Of a DNA stretch of 14,372 bases, positions 1 to 6,215 are shown piece after piece. The stretch's first letter is position 1, and the number at the start of each line of letters is the position of its first letter. The position numbers and the translations under genes are program-made. The stretch spans positions 1-14,372 of the forward strand of contig JAFVAA010000459.1 of the NCBI GenBank assembly GCA_017476305.1, read 5' to 3'. The DNA is from Lachnospiraceae bacterium. GTDB lineage: Bacteria; Bacillota; Clostridia; Lachnospirales; Lachnospiraceae. The notes beneath the pieces were generated by a model. It had not been told where the DNA came from. It searched no databases and was given only the letters and a program-made list of their open reading frames with translations.

Positions 1-20
1 CATTTATGAAAATTTTTCAT
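1..20 (-). CDS. Start of a gene cut by the window edge, probably the sensor histidine kinase
   Basis: A minus-strand ATG at 20-18 follows a strong AGGAGG-type site (complement of 26-31) with a spacing of five bases. Only six codons are visible (MKNFHK). The gene begins about 76 bases after the stop of the response regulator, in the same direction, which is where the partner kinase of an OmpR-type regulator usually sits. That identity is inference from position; the six residues carry no diagnostic information. Confidence 0.45.
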
Positions 21-96
21 GAGAAACCTCCTCGTATTTTAATTCACCGTTCCATAGAGAGAAGAAAAGTTCGTCCTTTGTCCCGTCATTTGTGTC

Positions 97-771
97 TCAG
101 TCTTTCCCACTTTCATAGCGATATCCGACTCCCCAGACGGTCAGGATATGTTCCGGTTTTTTGGAATCCTTTTCTATTTTCTGCCTGAGCCATTTGATAT
201 GTACGGTCAGGGTTTGCGGTTCACTAAAGCTGTCTGCCCCCCAGATTTCATCAAAGATAAAATTTTTATCTAATGTTTTTCCTGCATTTTCAAACAGGAG
301 TGTGAGCAGTTCATATTCTTTTCCGGTCAGCTCCAAAGAAGTCTCCTCTTTATAGATTACCCGCTTTTCTGTATCGATTCGTAGAAATCCATCGGAAAAA
401 ATTTTTCTTTGGTAGCGTCTGGAAAAAATTCCTTTTATCTTAGCCAAAAGAATATCAATATCATAGGGCTTTTCGATATAGTCATCTGCACCTAAAATCA
501 GGCCATTTAGTTTATCATCCTTTTCCATTTTGGCACTCAGGATGAAAATCGGTGTATCCTTCCTTTCCCGGATTTTTTTACAGACGGTAAATCCATCCAT
601 CCCCGGCAGCATGATATCTAAGAGAACTAACCTTGCCCCGTTTTTCTCGAAAAAGGAAAGAGCAGTTTCTCCTTCTGTAAAAAGCTCCGCGGAATATCCC
701 TCTGCCTTTAAGAAATCCAGAAGTAGTGTTCCCATTTCGAGATGATCCTCTATCACCAAAATATCCACCAT
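97..771 (-). CDS. OmpR/PhoB-family response regulator
   Basis: This 224-aa protein is a full-length two-domain regulator. Residues 1-115 form a receiver with the acidic pair E8/D9, phospho-acceptor D52 in the LLDIMLPGMDG motif, S79 and K101, so the phosphorylation site looks intact. Residues 125-220 form a winged-helix DNA-binding domain ending in the typical TVWGVGYRYE hairpin. The start is set by a TAGGAGGGG site five bases upstream of the ATG. It lies between an ABC exporter (upstream) and a probable kinase (downstream) on the same strand, a layout typical of BceRS-like or VirRS-like systems that sense antimicrobial peptides or envelope stress. A phosphorylated form probably activates the exporter genes. 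The family is certain; the inducing signal is unknown. Confidence 0.95.
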   Translation of the reverse strand: MVDILVIEDHLEMGTLLLDFLKAEGYSAELFTEGETALSFFEKNGARLVLLDIMLPGMDGFTVCKKIRERKDTPIFILSAKMEKDDKLNGLILGADDYIEKPYDIDILLAKIKGIFSRRYQRKIFSDGFLRIDTEKRVIYKEETSLELTGKEYELLTLLFENAGKTLDKNFIFDEIWGADSFSEPQTLTVHIKWLRQKIEKDSKKPEHILTVWGVGYRYESGKD

Positions 772-799
772 AACAACCCCTCCTAAATTTCATAATTAG

Positions 800-1074
800 C
801 CAACACCGTGGTGACAAAATCAGCTTCCGCTGATTTTGCAAACGGACGGTCAAACCTGTACAACCGCCAAAAGTGTGACAACCAAACTTTTACCTTCCAA
901 CACCGTGGTGACAAAATCAGCTTCAGCTGATTTTGCAAACGGACGGTCAAACCTGTACAACTGCCAAAAGTGTGACAACCAAACTTTTACCTTCCAACAC
1001 CGTGGTGACAAAATCAGCTTCCGCTGATTTTGCAAACGGACGGTCAAACCTGTACAACTGCCAAAAGTGTAACA
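800..1074. repeat. Three tandem copies of a 97-bp unit between ATPase and regulator genes
   Basis: Copies start at 800, 897 and 994 with an exact period of 97; the third stops matching after about 80 bases. Copies 1 and 2 differ at only two positions I can see (828 and 865 against 925 and 962), so the duplication is recent or homogenised. Each copy holds a perfect 9-bp hairpin, AAAATCAGC/GCTGATTTT, at 816-837, 913-934 and 1010-1031. In the minus-strand transcript the loops are GGAA, UGAA and GGAA, and the downstream arm ends in UUUU. The array sits inside the operon, leaving only the ribosome binding site between it and the response regulator. No open frame runs through it that resembles a protein. 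Confidence 0.9.
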
Positions 1075-1084
1075 ACCGTCCGTT
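1035..1084 (-). repeat. 10-bp inverted repeat bridging the ATPase stop codon and the repeat array
   Basis: AACGGACGGT at 1035-1044 pairs perfectly with ACCGTCCGTT at 1075-1084. The right arm overlaps the first bases of the ATPase stop codon, so a hairpin would form right at the end of that gene in the transcript. The left arm sequence is present in all three tandem units, but only the last one has the complementary partner. No U tract follows, so a simple intrinsic terminator is unlikely. Confidence 0.6.
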
Positions 1085-1859
1085 ACCATCCCTGCTCCAT
1101 CAGCCATCCGTTTAGCTCCCGCTCTCTTTGTCTTAACTCCGTTTCGTTCTGAAGTCTTCCTAAATTATACTCCCCTTTGATATTGCCGTCAACGATATAC
1201 ATCACCCTGCTGCATTTCGCTGCCACCTTGCTGTCATGTGTGACGAGCATGATAGTAGTCCCCTCCTGATTGATTTTTAAAAGCTCCTCCATCACCTCCT
1301 CAGAGCTCGTGCGGTTCAGGGCTCCGGTCGGCTCATCTGCGAAAATCATTTCCGGCTTATTGATCATACTGCGGCAGATGCAGGCTCTCTGGAGCTGTCC
1401 GCCGGAAACCTCGTTAATGTCATTATCTGCGATTTCAATGATATTCAGTTTTCGCATCAGCTCCTTTCCGTATTCGCTTTTCTCCTTTGCGGAGAGCGTA
1501 TTTGCCTTTGACTGGCGTGCCGGCAGGATAATATTATCTAAAATATTCAGATTTTTTAACATATACATCTGTTGAAAAATAAATCCCATCCTGTCCAGTC
1601 TTAATCCTGCTAACTCATTTTCACCTAGCTTTGCGATATCCTTCCCGCAGAATTCTACCGTCCCGGCAGTCATATCATCCATACCGGAAACCGTGTAAAG
1701 AAGTGTCGATTTTCCCGAACCCGAAGGCCCCATCACAGCCACCATCTCCCCTTTTTCAACCGTAAAATTCACATTTTTCAAAACATTATTCTGACGCTTA
1801 TTAATCACATAAGTCTTACAAAGATCCTTTACCTCTAAAATATTATTTGATATACTCAT
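1083..1859 (-). CDS. ABC transporter ATP-binding protein, MacB/LolD/BceA type
   Basis: This 258-aa ATPase energises the neighbouring FtsX-type permease. Visible motifs are Walker A GPSGSGKST (44-52), the Q-loop around Q96-Q97, signature VSGGQLQR (151-158), Walker B MIFADE with catalytic E176, and the switch H208 in LVTHDS. The signature VSGGQ replaces the usual LSGGQ, a minor variant. The length is slightly above the roughly 230 aa of the minimal family, owing to a charged C-terminal tail after residue 235. The ATG is preceded by AGGAG at a spacing of 11. Its gene follows the permease by 125 bases and precedes the response regulator. The substrate is not readable from sequence; export of, or resistance to, peptide antibiotics is the usual role in this arrangement. 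Confidence 0.95.
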   Translation of the reverse strand: MSISNNILEVKDLCKTYVINKRQNNVLKNVNFTVEKGEMVAVMGPSGSGKSTLLYTVSGMDDMTAGTVEFCGKDIAKLGENELAGLRLDRMGFIFQQMYMLKNLNILDNIILPARQSKANTLSAKEKSEYGKELMRKLNIIEIADNDINEVSGGQLQRACICRSMINKPEMIFADEPTGALNRTSSEEVMEELLKINQEGTTIMLVTHDSKVAAKCSRVMYIVDGNIKGEYNLGRLQNETELRQRERELNGWLMEQGW

Positions 1860-1868
1860 AACTCTTTC

Positions 1869-1982
1869 TACTCCTAATTATTAATTTTATTTTTCCCATA
1901 CTTCATTAGATATGTAATCAAATCATTTGAAAAACTAAAGGCAGGGAGCAATGCTCCCGTTCAATTCATTTTACTCCTAATT
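1869..1982. repeat. 11-bp direct repeats flanking 92 bp with a GC hairpin
   Basis: TACTCCTAATT occurs at 1869-1879 and again at 1972-1982. On the minus strand both copies read AATTAGGAGTA, that is, a ribosome binding site. The first (permease-side) copy is followed four bases later by ATG AAT TGA, a two-codon reading frame; the second serves the real ATPase gene. Between them lies the perfect hairpin GGGAGC-AAT-GCTCCC at 1944-1958. The duplication could be a target-site duplication from an insertion into the ATPase leader, although no terminal inverted repeats are visible. Confidence 0.55.
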
Positions 1983-1984
1983 CT

Positions 1985-4345
1985 TTATTCCACCGAATTA
2001 ATCTCATTTGCCCGAATCCCCCGCACAGAAAGCGCGGTTAAAAATACGCCAAACACCGTCGCCAAAAGCATCAAAAGCGGATATAAAAGAAATCCTTCTA
2101 AAATGCTCATATCGAATTTTATGCTATATGCCCCCATCATTCGAAAGACTGCGCCACTGGAAAGCTGGCTGACCGGATTCGAAAGGAGCACCGCAATCAG
2201 TGTGGCAAGGAGCATGATAATCGCAATCCGAAGCATCTGCCAGGCGAGGATACTCCCGTTTTTAAAGCCCACAGCCTTTAGCATGGCAATCTCGCCCCGC
2301 TCCTTCGTGAGAAAGGATTTTTCCATCAGCACCGCCACCAGAAGATTGATTAGAAGCACTACTACGATGACTAAAAGCTTCGTATCCCGTATATAGTCCG
2401 AAACTCCTCCGACCATATAATCCACATATTCTCCTGCTGTCCTTATCTCATAGTCCGACAGCAGCTTCTCTAGCTTTTCTTTCCGGTTTATGATTTCAGC
2501 TTCCGATGGATGGTCCGCAAACTTAATCTGACAGCCCCATAGACCGTTTATGTACTTAAAATCATACCGAAGATCCTCATGAAGTCTGATTCCGTCTCCC
2601 ATATTTGTCATGGATTGGAAGGTGGCGACCAAAATAAAATCGGAATCCCCCTCCGGAGTGGAGAGCGTCACGGTATCTCCGATAGCAGCCCCAATCTTTT
2701 CTGCCACCAGATAGTTCAGGGCAATCTCATCCGTGTTTTCCGGTGCACTTCCGTCCATGTACTCATACATATCGGTATGGGTGTTGATTCCCTGAAAGGT
2801 CAGGGAGTTTGCGGACAGCTTTCCCTTCTTCACGGTAAATTTATATGTCACCTCGCCAAAGACATCTGCTTCCATTCCGTTTTCCGCAAGAGTGTCCTTT
2901 ATCTTTTCTAAATCGGCTTCATAAGTGGTTCTTCCGTTTTCTGTCATATATACGCCCTGTTTCCCGGCATCGGAAAGAAAAAGATCGCTCTCTGCTATCG
3001 CAAACAGACTGACGAGCTTTCCGCTCTGCAGGGTATTTGTCGTATTGGCGATTACGGAAATCAAAAGGATTCCGATGGAAAAGGTGATAAGCATAATTGC
3101 AAAACGTTTGATACTGCTTAGGATGTCATTGCACGCCATAAAAGGAACAGGCTTTAAGGAGGAATGGTACAGCTTTAGCACGCCTTTTTTCCGGTAGCGT
3201 TCGCCTGTCGTGCCATTCCGGATGGCATCTACCGGAGTAAATGTTTTAATCTGTCTGGTGCTTCGGTAGCAGAAAAGCAAAATAATAAAAATGACAAGTA
3301 CTGCACTGGCGATTCCGAAAAAGAGAAAGCCGGAGTGGGAAAGGATTATGGTTTCTCCGGTCTGCTTTAGCAGCAGATTTCCAAACGGTATGGAAATCAG
3401 GAAACCAATCACGGCACCAATTACGGAAATAGCGAAATATTTTACCAGATACAGACCACGGATGTTCCGGTTTGGAATCCCGATGGCTTTCATCACGCCG
3501 ATTTCCCGAAATTCTTCAGAAAGGGTAAAGGTAATCGTAAACCGCAGTACAATCAGGGCTATAATAATCAAAAAGATGCTGACAATCATCAATACCCCTG
3601 CCACGACCATTTCCATGATGTAGGTAAACTGCAGGGTGCTTTTCGGTCCCATAAATAAAATATTCTGGCATTCATTTAATGTCTGCTCCAAATCAGAAAT
3701 TTTTTCGGTATCTATGAAGGTGACAGCCCCTTTGTACCCCTCAATCTTTTTTTCACGCAGGAATTTATCATAATCCTTCTGGTTCATGAGAAATCGCGGT
3801 GTTCCCATCATCATGGCACCAAAGGCGGCATCCTTTAGCTCGCCCTTTATGGTGAGCTCGATTTCTGTATCTTCTACAGGTACTGTAATTTTATCACCAA
3901 CGGAAAGCCCGGCACTGTCTAAAAAGCTTTTTCGGATGTAAACATTTCCCTCCGGAACTGCCTCGATTTTTTTATTGTCTGCATCATAAAAATTCTGAAT
4001 TCTCTGGTCTATCGAACAGAGCATGATAAAGTCAGAAACTGTGACATTCTTCCCTTTAAAGCGGATTCCGGCGGTATTAAAAATGATAGGTTCTTCTTTT
4101 ACATTTTTTACAAATTCAAGTCCCTCTGCAAACTCTGCGGCACTTTTTGATGTATTTCCACGTTCCACTGTGACAAAGTCGCCCACATCTGCCATGGAAA
4201 AGTAAGTGTCCAGAGAAGATGTGACCGCATTAACATTATTCACACTGCTGGAAATGAACATCACCGCCAGAATGACAAAGAGGAAAATAATGATGTTCAT
4301 GGTTTTTCTGCGTTTCAGGTCTTTTTTTAAGATATCAAAAAACAT
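1985..4345 (-). CDS. FtsX-like ABC transporter permease
   Basis: This 786-aa membrane protein has eight predicted membrane segments: about 16-35, 245-270, 303-325, 340-360, 415-433, 655-675, 705-725 and 752-772. Two large extracytoplasmic domains lie at about 40-240 (MacB-like periplasmic core) and 435-650. Two copies of the FtsX coupling motif are visible after membrane segments 2 and 6: EFREIGVMKAIG (278-289) and ERGEIAMLKAVG (682-693). This is a fused, two-module permease that would work as one chain with the MacB-type ATPase rather than needing a separate second permease. A GGAGG site six bases upstream fixes the ATG. It is the first gene of the exporter/two-component operon. It is not a 10-TM BceB protein, which has a single large external domain, so direct equation with bacitracin transporters would be wrong. 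Confidence 0.93.
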   Translation of the reverse strand: MFFDILKKDLKRRKTMNIIIFLFVILAVMFISSSVNNVNAVTSSLDTYFSMADVGDFVTVERGNTSKSAAEFAEGLEFVKNVKEEPIIFNTAGIRFKGKNVTVSDFIMLCSIDQRIQNFYDADNKKIEAVPEGNVYIRKSFLDSAGLSVGDKITVPVEDTEIELTIKGELKDAAFGAMMMGTPRFLMNQKDYDKFLREKKIEGYKGAVTFIDTEKISDLEQTLNECQNILFMGPKSTLQFTYIMEMVVAGVLMIVSIFLIIIALIVLRFTITFTLSEEFREIGVMKAIGIPNRNIRGLYLVKYFAISVIGAVIGFLISIPFGNLLLKQTGETIILSHSGFLFFGIASAVLVIFIILLFCYRSTRQIKTFTPVDAIRNGTTGERYRKKGVLKLYHSSLKPVPFMACNDILSSIKRFAIMLITFSIGILLISVIANTTNTLQSGKLVSLFAIAESDLFLSDAGKQGVYMTENGRTTYEADLEKIKDTLAENGMEADVFGEVTYKFTVKKGKLSANSLTFQGINTHTDMYEYMDGSAPENTDEIALNYLVAEKIGAAIGDTVTLSTPEGDSDFILVATFQSMTNMGDGIRLHEDLRYDFKYINGLWGCQIKFADHPSEAEIINRKEKLEKLLSDYEIRTAGEYVDYMVGGVSDYIRDTKLLVIVVVLLINLLVAVLMEKSFLTKERGEIAMLKAVGFKNGSILAWQMLRIAIIMLLATLIAVLLSNPVSQLSSGAVFRMMGAYSIKFDMSILEGFLLYPLLMLLATVFGVFLTALSVRGIRANEINSVE

Positions 4346-4438
4346 AAGCTGCCTCCGTTTGTAATCATGGTAAGCTGTGGTGAATCGTAAGCTGCTGACC
4401 GGTCGTGGTATTTACAGTTCCTGTGTAATTCCAAGCTC

Positions 4439-4444
4439 ATTATA
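4439..4444 (-). promoter_or_regulatory. Likely -10 box of the exporter operon
   Basis: A perfect TATAAT reads on the minus strand at 4444-4439, about 95 bases upstream of the permease ATG. No good -35 hexamer lies 16-18 bases upstream, which would suit an activated promoter. The leader between -10 and ATG carries three AAGCTG words (about 4347, 4372 and 4389) and an 8-bp palindrome GACCGGTC at 4397-4404. Confidence 0.45.
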
Positions 4445-4485
4445 CAGGGGAAATTATTAAAAAATCCTTAAATCATTAAAAAATA

Positions 4486-4499
4486 ATGTACTAGTACAT
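4486..4499. promoter_or_regulatory. Perfect 14-bp palindrome, candidate operator
   Basis: ATGTACTAGTACAT is fully self-complementary and lies in very AT-rich DNA about 42 bases upstream of the TATAAT of the exporter operon. Perfect palindromes of this size are typical of dimeric repressor or activator sites (for example GntR/YtrA-type or TetR-type). The cognate regulator is not identifiable here; the OmpR-type regulator of this operon usually prefers direct repeats. Confidence 0.4.
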
Positions 4500-4549
4500 C
4501 GTAAATTTAATTCCTTTATGTTAAAATGCAGGGGAATTTTATTAAATAT

Positions 4550-4577
4550 AAAAACCAAGCAGGGCAAGTCTGCACGG
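4550..4577 (-). terminator. Rho-independent terminator of the 60-aa gene
   Basis: On the minus strand CCGTGCAG pairs with CTGCTTGG (one G-U and one mismatch) around a 7-base loop and is followed directly by TTTTT. It lies 28 bases after the stop of the small gene at 4605 and separates it from the exporter operon promoter. Confidence 0.6.
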
Positions 4578-4604
4578 CTTCTATTTTGCTTTTATTTACG
4601 TTCT

Positions 4605-4787
4605 TTATCTATCTTCTGTTAAAGGTGGCTTTTGATATAATTTTCTATTTATCCACTCTTTCTCTCTTTGACAAGCCTTCAATACTTTTTCGGCTTTTTC
4701 CTCCTGAGCAACCTCTTCTATTCTTTCCACAATTTCTAATTGGTCGAAAAGATTACCATTATATTCTTTTTCGTTTGCCGGTGGCAT
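4605..4787 (-). CDS. Small acidic helical protein, 60 aa, unknown function
   Basis: The ATG at 4787 is chosen over an upstream in-frame ATG at 4919 because it follows a near-perfect AAAGGAGGTGAAAGT leader. The product is rich in Glu and Lys (EVAQEEKAEKVLKACQ region) and looks almost entirely alpha-helical, possibly coiled coil, with a single Cys and no membrane segment or signal peptide. I do not recognise a family. A TATAAT lies upstream at 4860-4865 and a terminator downstream at 4550-4577, so it is probably a single-gene unit. It diverges from the EcsC gene. The plus-strand open frame that covers it lacks a ribosome site and has a low-complexity, Phe-rich translation. Confidence 0.7.
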   Translation of the reverse strand: MPPANEKEYNGNLFDQLEIVERIEEVAQEEKAEKVLKACQREKEWINRKLYQKPPLTEDR

Positions 4788-4859
4788 ACTTTCACCTCCT
4801 TTTTTATGATTCAATGGAATACTTGCCATTCCATCTAATGGACACTTTCTATAATAATC

Positions 4860-4865
4860 ATTATA
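4860..4865 (-). promoter_or_regulatory. -10 box of the 60-aa gene
   Basis: TATAAT reads on the minus strand, 72 bases upstream of the ATG at 4787. The region at -35 is only AT-rich, without a clear TTGACA. The leader can fold: TCCAT/ATGGA and TGGAAT/ATTCCA inverted repeats lie between promoter and start. Confidence 0.4.
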
Positions 4866-4910
4866 CACTTTTTTTTTGAGAATAAAAGGATAAATGTTAC
4901 TATTCACAGC

Positions 4911-4987
4911 CAATGTCATTTAGTTAAGCCATAATGTGGCTACAGGAAGCATTACTTCCGTTCGAAATACTTAACTAAATGACATTG
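4911..4987. mobile_element. MITE-like element, 77 bp, with 9-bp target duplication
   Basis: The left end CAATGTCATTTAGTTAAG (4911-4928) and the right end (4970-4987) are perfect 18-bp inverted repeats. Immediately outside, ATTCACAGC occurs at 4902-4910 and again at 4988-4996, a 9-bp direct repeat of the kind made by transposition. The 41-bp core holds two small hairpins, GCCA/TGGC (4928-4940) and GGAAG/CTTCC (4945-4959). The element is too short to code for a transposase, so it must have been moved in trans. A 9-bp duplication suits IS4-like or ISLre2-like enzymes, but the parent is not present in this window. It lies between two divergent promoters. Confidence 0.85.
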
Positions 4988-5010
4988 ATTCACAGCTGCC
5001 ACAGCCCATC

Positions 5011-5039
5011 TTGCGTTTTGTCCTCTTTCATAGTATGAT
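5011..5039 (+). promoter_or_regulatory. Promoter of the EcsC-family gene
   Basis: TTGCGT (5011-5016) and TATGAT (5034-5039) are separated by 17 bases, a good sigma-A arrangement, 48 bases upstream of the ATG at 5088. The right target duplication of the MITE ends only 14 bases before the -35 box, so the insertion replaced whatever lay upstream of this promoter. Confidence 0.55.
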
Positions 5040-5087
5040 ATCAATAGAACCCATTGAATCCATGGAATCCGAAGGGAGTGATTTTTG

Positions 5088-5879
5088 ATGAAAAAGGCAT
5101 TGGAAAAGGAATGGACTGCTGTTTTAAAGAAGGAAGAAAAGCTGCATGACAGAGTCATGAAGCAGAAAAATGCAGAATGGAAGGAAAATTTAGAGGGGAA
5201 AATTCCGGATAAAGCGAGAAAGGGACTAGAGGCGGCATTCGGAAAGGCTTTTGAAATCGTTTTTACGAAAGGAACATCTGTGATAGAAAAGAGCTACCAG
5301 AAAGAAGAGGCTTTCGATGAACATAAGATACGGGACTATGCCATACGTGCGCGGGGTGCGGGGAAGGATTTCAGGGCACTGAAAAATACGGTGCGTAAAA
5401 GTGAATATGTGAATACGGCAGCCACCTTTGCCGAGGGTGTGGGCTTAGGACTATTTGGTATCGGACTTCCGGATATCGTACTTTTTGTCGGAATGCTTTT
5501 GCGTGGCATCTATCAGATTGCAGCCAAATACGGCTATGACACGGAGGATGAATTTGAGAAGTCCTTTATCCTGAAGCTGATGGAGACCTCCCTGCAGAAG
5601 GGGAAGGCATGGGAGAAGGGAGATGAGGAAGCAGAGGCATTCGTAAAAAATGTGGTTTCGGAGCTTTCTGAGAAAGAATTGAAACAGCAGATACAGGAAA
5701 CCGCACGCATCTTTGCAATGGATATGCTCCTGTTAAAATTTATCCAGTCCCTTCCGGCTGTCGGAGTGGTGGGCGGTATCAGCAACCCGTTTTACTATAG
5801 GAAGATTATGGATTATGCAGAGTTAAAATACCGGAAACGGTATTTGTATTCGCTGAAGGAAAAGGAACAGGGGGAATGA
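5088..5879 (+). CDS. EcsC-family protein
   Basis: The 263-aa product matches the EcsC family (named after the third gene of the Bacillus ecs locus; biochemical role unknown). It starts with a highly charged helical segment (1-60). A Gly-rich amphipathic or membrane-associating helix pair follows at about 113-148, where GLFGIGLPDIVLFVGMLLRG is the family hallmark. A mixed helical C-terminal half has a second hydrophobic stretch around 205-235 (LPAVGVVGGISNPFYYRKI). The ATG at 5088 is preferred; a TTG at 5085 is also possible, with GGGAG at 5074-5078 serving either. The gene has its own promoter and terminator and so appears monocistronic. No signal peptide is visible. EcsC proteins often occur apart from the EcsAB transporter, as here, so a functional link with the nearby exporter should not be assumed. 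Confidence 0.88.
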   Translation: MKKALEKEWTAVLKKEEKLHDRVMKQKNAEWKENLEGKIPDKARKGLEAAFGKAFEIVFTKGTSVIEKSYQKEEAFDEHKIRDYAIRARGAGKDFRALKNTVRKSEYVNTAATFAEGVGLGLFGIGLPDIVLFVGMLLRGIYQIAAKYGYDTEDEFEKSFILKLMETSLQKGKAWEKGDEEAEAFVKNVVSELSEKELKQQIQETARIFAMDMLLLKFIQSLPAVGVVGGISNPFYYRKIMDYAELKYRKRYLYSLKEKEQGE

Positions 5880-5918
5880 TTCGGTGAGTGTGGATTGCTA
5901 TTTGATGTGATTGTATTG

Positions 5919-5957
5919 AAAGCAGCTTGTCGTCTCTGGTGGATGGCAGGCTGCTTT
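5919..5957 (+). terminator. Terminator of the EcsC gene
   Basis: A 16-bp stem, counting G-U pairs (5919-5934 with 5942-5957), closes a 7-base loop. It starts with AAAGCAGC and ends with GCTGCTTT followed by GTT. The U run is short, but the leading A run and long stem fit a terminator 39 bases after the stop codon. Confidence 0.65.
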
Positions 5958-6093
5958 GTTACAGTTCACACATTCGTGTAAACTGTAACAGCACTAAGCC
6001 ATTAAAAATCGCGCCTTGCGCGATGGGCTTAGTGCTTTATCGGCTGAATCTACATCTTGGTACGGTAGTGAACAGCGGGGTGTTCACTACCGT
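5958..6093. repeat. Three consecutive strong hairpins in the 335-bp gap after EcsC
   Basis: Hairpin A (5958-5989): GTTACAGTT/AACTGTAAC, 9 bp, a C-A mismatch, then ACAC/GTGT with loop ATTC. Hairpin B (5990-6036): an 11-bp outer stem AGCACTAAGCC/GGCTTAGTGCT with an inner 7-bp stem ATCGCGC/GCGCGAT. Hairpin C (6062-6093): a 13-bp perfect stem ACGGTAGTGAACA/TGTTCACTACCGT with a GCGGGG loop. Together with the adjacent terminator this makes 175 bp of nearly continuous structure without coding potential. The motif GTTACnGTTyA recurs in hairpin regions at 9290 and 14099, which suggests a dispersed palindromic repeat family. No promoter is evident inside; the remainder up to 6150 holds nothing else I can identify. 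Confidence 0.75.
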
Positions 6094-6152
6094 GTGAAGT
6101 GTAACGCTGCTTTTTCTGATGATAAGAAAGAAGATATTTTTTGTGGAAATAG

Positions 6153-6174
6153 TTGCGTATTTATAGTATGATAT
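6153..6174 (+). promoter_or_regulatory. Candidate promoter of the DUF3791/DUF3990 cassette
   Basis: TATGAT at 6167-6172 lies 43 bases upstream of the first start codon. The 12-mer ATAGTATGATAT (6163-6174) is identical to the -10 region of the EcsC promoter (5030-5041), and TTGCGT also occurs upstream (6153-6158), but here only 8 bases away, too close to act as -35. Confidence 0.4.
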
Positions 6175-6215
6175 AGCTGACAGGTTTTTTGGATAGCAGT
6201 AAGGAAGGGACGGGC

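Noticed and set aside
800..1074. CRISPR-like array
   Set aside because: The units repeat over their whole 97-bp length with no variable spacers, so this is a plain tandem repeat.
836..1115. Open frames on both strands through the tandem repeats, some starting with repeated peptide blocks
   Set aside because: They exist only because 97-bp units happen to lack stops in those frames; there is no ribosome site and the translations resemble no protein.
1985..4345. BceB-type bacitracin exporter permease
   Set aside because: The eight membrane segments and two large external domains differ from the ten-segment, single external domain BceB layout; only the operon plan is similar.
4526..4879. 117-aa plus-strand frame rich in Phe and Leu
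   Set aside because: It is the antisense shadow of the 60-aa gene and its terminator; it has no ribosome binding site and crosses a good minus-strand RBS and promoter.
4788..4919. Upstream extension of the 60-aa protein to an ATG at 4919
   Set aside because: The extension would place the TATAAT and a near-perfect ribosome site inside the coding region and the start inside the MITE end.
5088..5879. EcsC as third gene of an EcsAB-type exporter with the ABC genes to the left
   Set aside because: It is on the opposite strand, has its own promoter and terminator, and the left-hand exporter is of FtsX/MacB type, not EcsAB.
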